Positions 1-8,559 are shown, counted from the stretch's first letter. The stretch is 39,696 nt of DNA from JBBRMG01 sp038230955 (GCA_038230955.1 JBBRMG010000009.1:1-39696); one strand, 5' to 3'. Notes: a model not told the origin generated them from the sequence alone. Translations and numbers: made by a program.

Positions 1-229
1 AAAGTTTTTGAAATTCAATATGGAATTGGCAAACGAGGAAGTAAACGGAGAAAAAATCCGTGTACTTCAAAAAGTCGGTTCGAACTTTCAAATTAAGGAT
101 CGAACCGTACTTTTTGAGCCACGCGGAGCGTGGAAAACCCTTTTAGATTCTGAATTCGGCGGGGGGAATGCATTAGTGTCGGCGCTTCGCGCCGACCCCA
201 TTTCGGCTTCCAATTCCGATTTTCAATCT
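1..229. other. Gene-free edge with three hairpins
   Basis: I see no convincing gene here. The one open frame that spans it runs through strong hairpins and has no recognisable protein pattern. There are three inverted repeats: 68-116 (about 16 bp with a one-base bulge), CCACGC/GCGTGG near 119-133, and GTCGGCGC/GCGCCGAC at 178-196. On the minus strand these lie downstream of the tRNA-like RNA at 230-301 and could be its 3' trailer. Confidence 0.5.
68..116. terminator. Bidirectional terminator-like hairpin
   Basis: The arms CAAAAAGTCGGTTCGA (68-83) and TCGAACCGTACTTTTTG (100-116) pair over about 16 bp with one bulged base. A run of five T follows the stem on either strand, so it could stop transcription in both directions. 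On the minus strand it would end a transcript of about 235 nt that starts at the tRNA-like element at 301. Confidence 0.5.
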
Positions 230-301
230 TGGCGGAGATGACGGGACTCGAACCCGCAAGTCGGGATGTCAGCTCTCGACTTATTCCCACGAATCACCCC
301 C
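230..301 (-). ncRNA. tRNA-like RNA 1, CCA encoded, non-canonical arms
   Basis: Read on the minus strand, a 7-bp acceptor (GGGGGTG with CATCTCC, two G-U pairs), a perfect-length T-arm with loop TTCGAGT and a 3' GCCA are clear. The rest is not a normal cloverleaf. The D-arm is a 4-bp stem with a 4-base loop (ATTC-GTGG-GAAT), followed directly by a 25-nt hairpin (AAGTCG/CGACTT) in place of a 17-nt anticodon arm plus variable loop. No anticodon placement gives U33 with a good 5-bp stem. The 5' start, GGGGGTGATTC, resembles from memory the start of tmRNA, but there is no room for an mRNA-like domain. It may be a decayed tRNA or a tRNA-like non-coding RNA. tRNA-like RNA 2 at 18361-18431 has the same layout. 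Confidence 0.55.
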
Positions 302-362
302 CAGACATTTATCTTAATTAACACGCGTTCAAATAACGCTAAGTTTATTATTAAGTTTCAAT

Positions 363-387
363 AAAAAAACCCGCCGAATGGCGGGTT
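363..387 (-). terminator. Intrinsic terminator after the methyltransferase gene
   Basis: On the minus strand CCCGCC-ATTC-GGCGGG (370-385) is followed by seven T. It lies between the methyltransferase stop and tRNA-like RNA 1. The same hairpin, differing in its loop, occurs at 18181-18196, and in both places a CTCC...GGAG stem lies just upstream on the minus strand. Confidence 0.8.
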
Positions 388-434
388 AATGACACTCCCT
401 TTACGAAAACGTGGAGAAGCTTGGTAAATAAATA

Positions 435-1181
435 TTATATTTTTATTGCTTTTATAACCATGACACTTGGAACAGGACTTTTGGCAAGCTTGCCTTTTCT
501 CAAGGCTCGAGTAGCGGGCTCAACCATCTGCTCGACTAACAGGCCATGTTTGGCGCAACTGTTTATGTAATAGCTTAAGGGTCTCATATGGGTGTAGTAC
601 TCAATACTTTTGCCTTTGCTTTCTTCCCACTTTCTATGGACGAGTACGGTATAATTTTTTCTGTATTTGAGCCCTCGTTTCATAATAGGGCTGAGTTTGG
701 CGGAAGCTTTTTCATTGCTTAATGATGCTTTCATAACGAACCAAAGAGGATGAGTGATGGTAAAAATTAGCATGCCACCTGGTTTGAGTATTGATGCTAT
801 TCCTTTGGTTAAGGCATCGATATCCTTGATATAAAATATTCCTTGATGAATTATGACCGCATCAAATTTACGTTTAGGCAGGCCTTTGCAGTCAGACCCT
901 TCACGGACAGAGTATTTAATTCCGTTAGAGTCATATTTGGTTTGAGCAATTTTGATTAATTCTGGCGCCACGTCTGAGGCGTAAACTGTTGCGCCAGCTT
1001 TATACAGCTTACGCGCCAGAAAGCCGTTGCCTGTGGCAATTTCGTAAATTAATTTGCCCTTGGGTTGCTCGATCATGCCCGTAATAATTTTGACGTTTTC
1101 GCGAACAGACTCCACTCCGGTATTGCCAGTCTTGGCGTCCCAGGCTTCGGCTATGTGGCCGAAAGATGTTTTTACTTTCAT
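435..1181 (-). CDS. Class I SAM-dependent methyltransferase
   Basis: The 248-residue protein has a Rossmann methyltransferase core. Motif I is at about residues 45-53 (YEIATGNGFLARKL, with G-x-G), the acidic residue after strand 2 is in VYASDVAPE, motif IV is AVIIHQGIFYI, and ILKPGGMLIFTITHP is the usual post-motif segment. The product is probably cytosolic. The substrate cannot be read from sequence; the fold is shared by small-molecule, lipid-quinone and RNA methyltransferases. It lies downstream of rnj on the same strand, but a terminator at 1200-1223 separates them, and its own terminator is at 363-387. The start MKVKTSFGHIAEAW gives a normal N-terminal helix for the family. Confidence 0.8.
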   Translation of the reverse strand: MKVKTSFGHIAEAWDAKTGNTGVESVRENVKIITGMIEQPKGKLIYEIATGNGFLARKLYKAGATVYASDVAPELIKIAQTKYDSNGIKYSVREGSDCKGLPKRKFDAVIIHQGIFYIKDIDALTKGIASILKPGGMLIFTITHPLWFVMKASLSNEKASAKLSPIMKRGLKYRKNYTVLVHRKWEESKGKSIEYYTHMRPLSYYINSCAKHGLLVEQMVEPATRALRKGKLAKSPVPSVMVIKAIKI

Positions 1182-1199
1182 GTGTATTTTAGTTAACTA

Positions 1200-1223
1200 A
1201 AAGCCGAGCGCGAGCCCGGCTTT
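1200..1223 (-). terminator. Intrinsic terminator of rnj
   Basis: On the minus strand AAAGCCG pairs with CGGCTTT around a GC-rich inner stem, with a short T run after it. It sits 10 bases after the rnj stop codon. Confidence 0.65.
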
Positions 1224-1233
1224 GTTGTGTGAA

Positions 1234-3174
1234 TTAGACTTCGATAATAACCGGCAAGATCATTGGTCGGCGTTCTGTTTTTTGGAACAGATACTCACCA
1301 ATTTCGTCGCGGATGACTTGGCGTAAGTACGCCCAGTTTGGTTCGAGCTTGGCTTTACCTTGGCCTTCCGCAATTTTGCGCACTTCATGCTTCACTTCGC
1401 GAATTAGGTCATCATTGTTTTTCATGTAAATGAAACCGCGAGACAGAATGTCTGGCTGTTGAGTGAGTTTGCCGGTGCGGCGGTCGAGCGTAATAATAAT
1501 GACGAACATGCCGTCTTGAGCCATGAGTTGGCGATCACGAATGACCACTTCACCAACATCACCAACGCCTAGTCCGTCTACAAATACGTAGCCAGCCGGA
1601 ATTTTTTCGTCATGCTTTTTGGCAATACCGGCGGCATCGATTTCTAAGACTTGGCCGTTTTCCATCAAAAAAGTATTCTCCTCTGGTAGGCCAATGCTTT
1701 GGGCCAGTTTACCATGGGCGGCTAACATGTGATGTTCGCCGTGAATAGGCATGAAGTATTTTGGTTTAACTAGCTGCATCATTAACTTCAATTCTTCTTG
1801 TTGAGCGTGCCCTGAGGTATGAATGTCCAAAATTTTGTTGTAGATAACAGTTGCGCCTTCGCGGGTCAAGTTATCGAGGACAGAAACAACCGAACGCTCG
1901 TTCCCTGGAATAGGGGATGCGGAAATAATTGCAGTGTCACCTTTTTTAATTCTAATAGAGCGATGTTCGCCGCGAGCCATACGGGCTAACCCGGCAGACT
2001 CTTCACCTTGAGACCCTGTGGTCAGAATAAGAATTTGGTTATCTGGAAATTTCGCCGCTTGTTCAGATTTGATAATAATCTTTGGCTGAATTTTTAAGTA
2101 GCCAAGGCTTAAAGCAATTTCAATGTTATTAACCATGGAGCGGCCAGTAACAATAATCTTGCGATTGTTCTTAGCGGCAACATCAAACACCTGCTGCATA
2201 CGAGAAATCAGAGAGGAGAAGGAAGCGAAAATAACGCGGCCTTTAGCGTCGCTAATGGTGCGATCAATGGTTACGCCTAAGTCTCGTTCGGACATACAGT
2301 ACCCTGGTTTTAGTGCGTTAGTTGAGTCGCTCATTAATGCGAGTACACCTTCGCCACCAAATTGGGCAATCTTGTGGAATTCAGTCGGCTTTTCATTTAC
2401 TGGGGTGTGGTCAAATTTCCAGTCACCTGTATGAATGACTTGGCCGATTGGAGTAATAATAGACAAACCGACAGAGTCAGGAATATTATGGTTTACTGCA
2501 AAGAAGCGGATCATGAAGTTGCCGACTTTAATCACGTCGTCTTTGGTAATAACGTTGAGTTTGGCGCGGCTCACTAGGTTGAATTCTTCTAAACGCTTTT
2601 TGATTAACCCAATGGTTAACGGCAAGCTGTAAATCGGTGGGTCCCCGAGCTTGGCCAGTAAATAGGGGATAGCGCCGGTGTGGTCCATGTGACCATGGGT
2701 AATGAAAATACCGCGAATATTCTTTTTCTTTTCTTCCAAATAAGTTACGTCAGGAATGATGTAATCAATTCCTGGTGTGGTTTCGTCTGGGAAGGCAAAT
2801 CCGGCATCGACAATGATAATATCATCGCCGAATTCGTAGACCATCATATTAGCGCCCACTTCTTGTAAGCCACCTAACGGAATAATCCGGAGGTGTTGAC
2901 GAGAAGCGGTTTGGCGACTGCTGATAGCAGTGGCTGGAGCTGTTGTCGGCGTACTGGTTGGTGTAGCAACAGCGCGACTAGTTGTAGCTGGGCGACTCAT
3001 TGGTGGCCGGGCTGTTAGTGGCCGTGCCATGGGTCTTGGCGTCATAGGACGCGTGGTTGTTGGTCTCGAAAGCGGACGAGTGGTCAGCGGACGAGTGGTG
3101 GTTCTACCGGGCACCATTCTAGGACGTTCCTGTGGGCGCTCAGTAGTTCCTGAGGGTTGAGTTTTATTTAACAT
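1234..3174 (-). CDS. rnj: Ribonuclease J with low-complexity N-terminal extension
   Basis: This is a metallo-beta-lactamase/beta-CASP RNase, which processes and degrades RNA by endo- and 5'-3' exonuclease action. The metal-binding signature THGHMDHTGAIPYL is present, with downstream motifs VNHNIPDS, GDWKFDH and PIHGEHHML, and the usual C-terminal domain. I chose the ATG at 3174 because AAGGAG lies three bases upstream, which gives 646 residues; an in-frame upstream ATG at 3240 has no ribosome-binding site. Unusually, about 85 residues before the catalytic domain are rich in Arg, Pro and Thr (repeats such as TTRPLTTRPLSRPTTTRP). A consensus promoter with a leader of about 275 nt precedes it. 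Confidence 0.93.
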   Translation of the reverse strand: MLNKTQPSGTTERPQERPRMVPGRTTTRPLTTRPLSRPTTTRPMTPRPMARPLTARPPMSRPATTSRAVATPTSTPTTAPATAISSRQTASRQHLRIIPLGGLQEVGANMMVYEFGDDIIIVDAGFAFPDETTPGIDYIIPDVTYLEEKKKNIRGIFITHGHMDHTGAIPYLLAKLGDPPIYSLPLTIGLIKKRLEEFNLVSRAKLNVITKDDVIKVGNFMIRFFAVNHNIPDSVGLSIITPIGQVIHTGDWKFDHTPVNEKPTEFHKIAQFGGEGVLALMSDSTNALKPGYCMSERDLGVTIDRTISDAKGRVIFASFSSLISRMQQVFDVAAKNNRKIIVTGRSMVNNIEIALSLGYLKIQPKIIIKSEQAAKFPDNQILILTTGSQGEESAGLARMARGEHRSIRIKKGDTAIISASPIPGNERSVVSVLDNLTREGATVIYNKILDIHTSGHAQQEELKLMMQLVKPKYFMPIHGEHHMLAAHGKLAQSIGLPEENTFLMENGQVLEIDAAGIAKKHDEKIPAGYVFVDGLGVGDVGEVVIRDRQLMAQDGMFVIIITLDRRTGKLTQQPDILSRGFIYMKNNDDLIREVKHEVRKIAEGQGKAKLEPNWAYLRQVIRDEIGEYLFQKTERRPMILPVIIEV

Positions 3175-3451
3175 AAACTCCTTACAAAACGTGGTCGGAT
3201 GCAGCAGAGTAACTACTCTTACGAGAGAACCGGAACGCATGCATAAAAAGGACGCAAGTTTTTTAATTATTATTTTTCGTTTTGTTTGTCATGTAAGAGT
3301 GGCTTCCGGGGCCGCCTCTGTAGGACAAGTTACACGCCGCTACGAACAATTCGTAAGACTGGTTGGTGCAATTAACAAATGAAAATATGCTTGATGCTTA
3401 AAGCAGGCTTTCATCTACTAACTACTCTATTGATGATTTCGGGGAACTGAT
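3175..3451 (-). promoter_or_regulatory. Long structured 5' leader of rnj
   Basis: The promoter at 3458-3486 predicts a start near 3451, so the rnj mRNA would carry about 275 untranslated bases. The leader contains short inverted repeats, for example TACGAA/TTCGTA and GAGTA/TACTC close to the ribosome-binding site. No convincing gene lies in it. Long leaders on RNase genes can serve autoregulation, as known for rne in enterobacteria; for this gene that is inference. Confidence 0.5.
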
Positions 3452-3457
3452 GGATGC

Positions 3458-3486
3458 ATTATACACTAATGATATAAGTTTGTCAA
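3458..3486 (-). promoter_or_regulatory. Consensus sigma70-type promoter of rnj
   Basis: On the minus strand TTGACA (3486-3481), a spacer of exactly 17 bases and TATAAT (3463-3458) match consensus at every position. The predicted start is near 3451. Confidence 0.85.
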
Positions 3487-3633
3487 AAAATTATAATCAT
3501 CAATAGTCCAAAAAGGCTTTAATTAAGGGACTTATTTCATACTTGGGTTCATTCATTTAAAAAGAATAGGCGGCCGTGTAAATAACGACCGCCAGATTTA
3601 ATATGTGTGAAATGACTCTCATCCATATTTCGA

Positions 3634-4236
3634 TTAAGATAGCGGGCCTCCTATAGCCATCCATTTTGACACAGTTCCCTTTAGTTCATTTAATTCTCGA
3701 ATCGCTCCATCGTAGCCATGTTTTGTGATGTTATCTTTGGCCCGATTTGCATGTTTCCATACTGCGATCATATTGTGCATTTCTTGAACATTAGTCAAGA
3801 ACTTGCCTAGTGCGCCCCAAAAGTCCTTGGAATCACCGATATCGAGATTGAAACTCCCGGTTCTGCCGGCTATTTTTAAGCGTATCTCGGATGGCTTGGC
3901 CCCGATCATTTTTCTAAAGCGTGATGGGTATCCAGCACATTGCATTATGTTGGTTTCTTTAGAGTGTGCTTCGGGTGGAAAAGTAATTGGGCACTCAAAC
4001 CAAATGGTAATCGCCTTAACTATACGATGAATCGGAAGTTGTTCAAACGAATGCACCGTTGTACGAATGTCGTGTATGGCGCCGTACAGACTGTTATTGT
4101 AGGTGAAGCTGCCCAAGCCGATGCTTTGACTTGCCTCGGATGGGCCGAGATCTTTCCTGGTTTTGAGCCAAGATAAATGCAGGTCGTTGAGTTCGTGCGT
4201 CTTGAATGAATGCACTACATTTTTAAATGAAGCCAT
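3634..4236 (-). CDS. Hypothetical protein, 200 residues
   Basis: I do not recognise this protein. The ATG at 4236 is chosen because GGAGG lies five bases before it; a longer frame to 4284 lacks such a site. The product has no signal peptide or membrane segment and looks soluble and mixed alpha/beta, starting MASFKNVVHSFKTHELNDLH and ending in a helical stretch with GAIRELNELKGTVSKW. It stands alone, with its own promoter at 4343-4371, between the rnj promoter region and tRNA-Leu. The ribosome-binding site and promoter support that it is a real gene. Confidence 0.65.
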   Translation of the reverse strand: MASFKNVVHSFKTHELNDLHLSWLKTRKDLGPSEASQSIGLGSFTYNNSLYGAIHDIRTTVHSFEQLPIHRIVKAITIWFECPITFPPEAHSKETNIMQCAGYPSRFRKMIGAKPSEIRLKIAGRTGSFNLDIGDSKDFWGALGKFLTNVQEMHNMIAVWKHANRAKDNITKHGYDGAIRELNELKGTVSKWMAIGGPLS

Positions 4237-4342
4237 TTTTCCTCCGTTATTGTCGCCGTTAGGCGAAACTCCCAGATTAGGCACTGGAGCACTGCCATTC
4301 GGCCCTTGAGCCGGTTAAGCGATAGAGCTTACTTAACGTACT

Positions 4343-4371
4343 AATATAAGCAAAATTGAGTGTTTTGTCAA
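4343..4371 (-). promoter_or_regulatory. Promoter of the 200-residue hypothetical gene
   Basis: On the minus strand TTGACA (4371-4366), a 17-base spacer and TATATT (4348-4343) form a near-consensus promoter, with a start near 4336, about 100 bases before the ATG. The stretch 4372-4518 upstream shows no gene and only short hairpins such as TCACC/GGTGA. Confidence 0.75.
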
Positions 4372-4518
4372 GAGACTCGGTCACCTCTCGCTATTCTCAT
4401 TTCGCTTTGCTTAATTCGAATGACGCTACGGCGACCCCTGCCGCTATTTGTTGCTCCAACTAGTCGCAACAAATTTCACCTGCGGTGAATCGCTCTTTTT
4501 CGAGCCCTCATTTCAAGA

Positions 4519-4560
4519 ACCAAAAAAATAAACACCAATAATGGCGTTTATTTTTTTGGT
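4519..4560 (-). terminator. Intrinsic terminator overlapping the tRNA-Leu 3' end
   Basis: ACCAAAAAAATAAACACC and GGCGTTTATTTTTTTGGT pair over 18 positions with one mismatch around AATAAT. On the minus strand the stem ends in seven T. The CCA end of tRNA-Leu is the first part of the upstream arm, so the terminator abuts the mature 3' end. Confidence 0.75.
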
Positions 4561-4643
4561 GCCCGAGGAGGGACTCGAACCCTCACAGCCTTGCGACTAT
4601 ACGCACCTGAAGCGTACGTGTATACCAATTCCACCACCCGGGC
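4557..4643 (-). tRNA. tRNA-Leu (anticodon CAG)
   Basis: The 87-nt RNA has a 7-bp acceptor (GCCCGGG/CTCGGGC, one G-U pair), a D-arm with TGGTATA, anticodon loop TTCAGGT (U33, anticodon CAG, for CUG codons), a long class II variable arm, T-arm GAGGG-TTCGAGT-CCCTC, discriminator A and an encoded CCA. Confidence 0.95.
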
Positions 4644-4683
4644 TTAAATATTATAGCTAGTGCATTATAGTCAAGCTAACACT

Positions 4684-6435
4684 TTATTTCAATACGCGGC
4701 GTTCGTCCAAGTACCAATTTGGCAGATCATAGAACCGATTTGGGGTGTCGTATAAATTGGCTAGTCCCACACCTTTCATAGAGTGGTCAATGGCATAAAT
4801 GTACATGCTTTGGTTGAGGAAGATGGCTGGCGTTTCTTCACTGATTAAGGCTTGAAACTGACGGTATTTATCATCGCGAATATTTTTATTAGTATTACTG
4901 CGAGCTTCGCTGATGAGCTTGTCGGCAATAGGATTGTTAAATCCGGTTAGATTAAGTCCGGGATTTTTAGATTGGCTAGAATGCCAGAAAATGAATGGGT
5001 CTGGGTCCGGGCCTAGCTTTTGGGCAAACACTAATACATCGAATTTGCGTGGACGGATAACTGTTTCGGTCAGTTCCTTGGTTGGTAAAATATTTAATTT
5101 TACCTTTATACCCAGTGACTTCCACTGGTCGGCTAATTTTTCGGCAGTTTTTGTGTTCAGAGCGAAGTCATTAGTGGCAATAGTAAACTCCATAGCGACA
5201 TTGCCTTTAGTGCGCAAGTTGGACTGCGGATTTAGTTTCCATCCGGCTGCATCTAGCATTTGAGCTGCGACATCATGATTAAATGTAGTAGTAGACTTCG
5301 GCAATTTTGTAACCTGTTCTGGTAGTACCGGACCATCAAGTAGCAATGCGTTGCCATTGAATACATCATGAAGGATATTTTGTTTGTCAGTAGCTGTATT
5401 GAGAGCTTTGCGCACTGTTTTATCAGCGAAAATTTTGTTGGATAAATTAAAGAATGCTGCTTGATATTGAGGCAGTGGCAGTTGTAAGATTTGCAAAGCC
5501 GAACTGTCTTTGTCTAAATAGAGATTCTTATCAAAGGGCACAAAGCCAAAGCCACTAGTTTGACGCCCATGCAGTCCTTGCAGAACATCGTCATAGTTAT
5601 CATAAAAGACCAGTTTGACCGTGTCTAAATGGGGTTTTGATCCGCTGTAATCGGTAAATGCTTGTAGTTTAATGCTCTGAATGGTTCCTTGGGGCAGTTT
5701 CTTTATTTCTGTAATCCGAAACGGTCCGGTCCCAATGGCTTCCAAGTTATCTTGGGATAAAACAAAAGCATCTGGTTTAACATTTTCCCAAACCGCTTTG
5801 CTCAAAATCGGCAATGTTAGATTAGTGATGAAAGGACCCGAGACATCGCGAACTTTAAAGACAATAGTGAAATCATCTGTTTTTTCAACTGTGGTGTTCA
5901 TCCATTCTGACCGATGTGGGCTATTGTATCGGGGGTCTTGAAGGGTATGGATGGTAAAGACTACATCATCTGCACTGAACGGTTTTCCGTTATGCCATGT
6001 GACCCCATGTTTTAGTTTTACGGTATATTGTTTTTGGGTTGCATCAATCGTCGGCAGTGATTCCGCTAAGTCTGGTGCCAAAGCACCAGCGTTACCGTAT
6101 TTATAGAGACCAGAAAACACTAGGTTTACTATTGAGTCATCTGTCTCAGTCGATGCCAATAGGGGATTAATAAGACGAGGTTGGCCAATAATGGCTTCGT
6201 CATATTCACCGCCGTTCGTTGGTTTTGGTACGGTGATAGCCAGGTACGCTTTGTTTAAAGAAAATGTAGCGCTAGCAAAAGCGATGCCCAGTAATATGAT
6301 AGCTATGATCCGTTCTTGTCGGCCCATTAACGAAAAAACTTTCCCGAGAGTGGAAAGACGAAGGCGAGGGAGCAAGCGGACGTTGGAAGCAATTTGCTTA
6401 CTTTCACGGATTAAATTTTGAGCTGACGTGGGCAC
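4684..6435 (-). CDS. Peptide/nickel-type ABC transporter substrate-binding protein (SBP family 5)
   Basis: The 583-residue protein has the extracellular solute-binding family 5 pattern (OppA/DppA): EAIIGQPRLINPLL near the mature start, then DLAESLPTIDATQKQYTVKLKHGVTWHNGKPFSADDVVFT, GTGPFRI, and a C-terminal lobe with FWHSSQSKNPGLNLTGFNNP. Instead of a lipobox it has a transmembrane anchor at about residues 42-60 (IIAIILLGIAFASATFSL), so it should be tethered facing outward. No permease or ATPase genes lie beside it; either they are encoded elsewhere or it serves as an orphan receptor. It starts four bases after the secG stop and is probably co-transcribed with uvrC and secG. Confidence 0.88.
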   Translation of the reverse strand: MPTSAQNLIRESKQIASNVRLLPRLRLSTLGKVFSLMGRQERIIAIILLGIAFASATFSLNKAYLAITVPKPTNGGEYDEAIIGQPRLINPLLASTETDDSIVNLVFSGLYKYGNAGALAPDLAESLPTIDATQKQYTVKLKHGVTWHNGKPFSADDVVFTIHTLQDPRYNSPHRSEWMNTTVEKTDDFTIVFKVRDVSGPFITNLTLPILSKAVWENVKPDAFVLSQDNLEAIGTGPFRITEIKKLPQGTIQSIKLQAFTDYSGSKPHLDTVKLVFYDNYDDVLQGLHGRQTSGFGFVPFDKNLYLDKDSSALQILQLPLPQYQAAFFNLSNKIFADKTVRKALNTATDKQNILHDVFNGNALLLDGPVLPEQVTKLPKSTTTFNHDVAAQMLDAAGWKLNPQSNLRTKGNVAMEFTIATNDFALNTKTAEKLADQWKSLGIKVKLNILPTKELTETVIRPRKFDVLVFAQKLGPDPDPFIFWHSSQSKNPGLNLTGFNNPIADKLISEARSNTNKNIRDDKYRQFQALISEETPAIFLNQSMYIYAIDHSMKGVGLANLYDTPNRFYDLPNWYLDERRVLK

Positions 6436-6439
6436 GAGT

Positions 6440-6670
6440 TTACTTTTTGAGCAACAGGCTGGCTATGCTTAAGCCGACAAACAAAACGCCGCCGACAATG
6501 GTGGCATAAAATAGCCACTTGTCTGAGCCGCGTCGAGTCTGGCCGATGCTGCCTGTCCCACCGAATACATTGGACAACCCGGCAGATTTATTCTGGAGGG
6601 AAATCATTATGATCAGAGCGACCATAACTGCCATATTTACGATGGTTAAAATAGAATTTAGATTTTTCAT
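6440..6670 (-). CDS. secG: Preprotein translocase subunit SecG
   Basis: This small membrane protein (76 residues from the ATG at 6670) has the SecG layout: a first hydrophobic helix (IVNMAVMVALIIMISLQ), the conserved cytosolic loop with SAGLSNVFGGTG and the RRGSDKW stretch, then a second helix (FYATIVGGVLFVGLSIASLLL). SecG assists SecYE in protein export. A longer reading from a TTG at 6700 is possible but gives an atypical N-terminus. It sits between uvrC and the peptide-binding protein with short gaps, which suggests one transcript. Confidence 0.9.
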   Translation of the reverse strand: MKNLNSILTIVNMAVMVALIIMISLQNKSAGLSNVFGGTGSIGQTRRGSDKWLFYATIVGGVLFVGLSIASLLLKK

Positions 6671-6717
6671 ATAATCAATTATTGCTGTGTTACTATACAA
6701 TATTTCTCTTTAAAGTG

Positions 6718-8559
6718 TCAATGCAAATGTTTTTTGACCATTTCTGCTTTAAAGGGGCCTATTAGTTCAGTCAGTTTCTCAATCGGGGTCTGCTGAATTT
6801 GAGCAACTGTACCGATTTTTTGTTTTAGCAGTTTTTTTGTGGTTGGGCCGATTCCCGGAATGTCATCTAGCGCCGATTTGATCGCACTTTTACTACGTAA
6901 GTTTCGATGGAACGTTATTCCAAACCGATGAGCTTCATCACGTAAGCGTTGCAACATTTGGAGAATAGGGTTGTCATGAGGAAGGATAATTGGGATGCTA
7001 TTGCCTGGCAAAAAAATTTCTTCAATGCGTTTGGCCAGACCAATAACCGGAATTTTTAGATTTTTTTCGCGCAGGACTTTTACAGCGACTCCAAGTTGTC
7101 CTTTGCCGCCATCTATAACTATCAGATCAGGTAATTCCCAACGAGATTTATGTGATGTAGTTTTATTTTTGTCCGCTGCTGCTTGATCGGTATGGCGGAC
7201 ACTTAGTCGGCGCGAGAGCATCTCTTCCATCATAGCAAAATCGTCCGGAGTGTCTTTAATGTTGATCTTAAATTTCCGGTATTCAGATTTAGCCGGCATG
7301 CCAGACTTAATCACAACCATACTGCCAACCGGATTGGTTCCTTGAATATTGCTAATATCGTAGCCTTCAATACGCTGGGGTAAGGCCGGGAGGTTTAGTA
7401 ATTCTTTCAAGCCGTGAAGGATTTCAGTAACTGCATCTATATTTGTGGCTTGGGTACTTTGCCATTTTTTCAGATATTGCTGGGCATTAGCTATTCCCAA
7501 AGTAATTAGTTTTAATTTTTGGCCACGAGTCGGGGTGTTAATGTTAATTTTGTATTTGCTTCGGCTTTTCACTAAAGTGGCGATGATTGCCGAATTAGCC
7601 AGTGGTTGTTCAACATAAATATCGTGCGGTAAATCTGTGGCCTGCGCATAATACATTTCAGCGAACGATTGAAGGATTATGGCAGCCCGCTGGTCATTAG
7701 GTATATGAAGGATGTTTTCATAAACAAAGTCCTCTTTATCTATTAGTTTCCCCTCGCGGACTTTAAACAGATTTACGCAAGCGGACATTCCCTCTATAAA
7801 TATAGAGACAAAGTCCCAATTGATCTTTTGAGGGAACATGGTGACCTGGCGTTCATCCAAAACTTCAATGGCCTGTAACTGATCGCGTAAGCGAGCGGCC
7901 CGCTCGAATTCTTTAGCGGCAGATGCGGTGGCCATTTCTTGTTTCAGCTCTGCTTTAACCAGAGAAGTTTTTCCCGACAAGAATAGGGTAATGCGGCCAA
8001 GCTGTTGTTGGTACTCATGCATGCTGATAGCGCCAATGCAAATGCCGGGACATCGGTGCAGGAAATAATAAAAGCAAGGTCTACTCCCGGGTTGCTTATT
8101 AGCGCAATAGGGGAAAATCCGCCGCACAAAGTCTAAGGTCTGGCGAATCTTGCGAGTGGACGAATAAGGGCCAAAGTATTTCGCGGTCTTGCTGTCATTC
8201 TCAACTTTGCGGGCATAGACAATTTGTGGTATCGGAGTGGAGGCATCAATTTTAATAAACGCGTAGTTTTTATCGTCTCGTAATTTAATGTTGTAAGCCG
8301 GTAAGTACTCCTTAATTAAAGTGTTCTCTAAAAATAAGCTTTCCAGTTCTGAGTTGACTACCGTGTAATCGAGATCGGTGGCATCGGCCATGAGAAAAGG
8401 CAATTGGGTTCGAGTATCGCCCGTGCCGAAATATTGGGCTACGCGACTGCGCAAGTCCTTAGCTTTGCCCACATAAATTACTGCACCGTTCTTATCCAGA
8501 AATTTATAAACGCCAGGGCGATGGGGAATATCTTTCAGTTTGTCTTTTAATGCGGCCAC
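6718..8559 (-). CDS. uvrC: Excinuclease ABC subunit C
   Basis: UvrC makes both incisions around bulky DNA lesions in nucleotide excision repair. The 613-residue protein shows the GIY-YIG nuclease domain at the N-terminus (RPGVYKF, AVIYVGKAKDLRSRV), a UVR motif for UvrB contact around residues 198-232 (AAKEFERAARLRDQLQAI), the RNase H-like domain (EGYDISNIQGTNPVGSMVV; DLIVIDGGKGQLGVA) and C-terminal helix-hairpin-helix repeats (LDDIPGIGPTTKKLL). The start is a GTG at 8559. TATAAT lies only six bases upstream, so the mRNA is predicted to begin at the start codon. uvrA is adjacent and divergent. Confidence 0.95.
   Translation of the reverse strand: MAALKDKLKDIPHRPGVYKFLDKNGAVIYVGKAKDLRSRVAQYFGTGDTRTQLPFLMADATDLDYTVVNSELESLFLENTLIKEYLPAYNIKLRDDKNYAFIKIDASTPIPQIVYARKVENDSKTAKYFGPYSSTRKIRQTLDFVRRIFPYCANKQPGSRPCFYYFLHRCPGICIGAISMHEYQQQLGRITLFLSGKTSLVKAELKQEMATASAAKEFERAARLRDQLQAIEVLDERQVTMFPQKINWDFVSIFIEGMSACVNLFKVREGKLIDKEDFVYENILHIPNDQRAAIILQSFAEMYYAQATDLPHDIYVEQPLANSAIIATLVKSRSKYKININTPTRGQKLKLITLGIANAQQYLKKWQSTQATNIDAVTEILHGLKELLNLPALPQRIEGYDISNIQGTNPVGSMVVIKSGMPAKSEYRKFKINIKDTPDDFAMMEEMLSRRLSVRHTDQAAADKNKTTSHKSRWELPDLIVIDGGKGQLGVAVKVLREKNLKIPVIGLAKRIEEIFLPGNSIPIILPHDNPILQMLQRLRDEAHRFGITFHRNLRSKSAIKSALDDIPGIGPTTKKLLKQKIGTVAQIQQTPIEKLTELIGPFKAEMVKKHLH

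Noticed and set aside
8..241. Open frame of 77 codons on the plus strand
   Set aside because: It runs through three strong hairpins and into the tRNA-like RNA, and shows no family pattern or ribosome-binding site.
230..301. Canonical tRNA
   Set aside because: No anticodon loop with U33 on a 5-bp stem can be drawn, and the D-arm is too short, so no amino acid is assigned.
2930..3160. Plus-strand frame opposite the start of rnj
   Set aside because: It is the reverse reading of the Arg/Pro/Thr-rich repeats; valine/glycine-rich composition follows from that bias.
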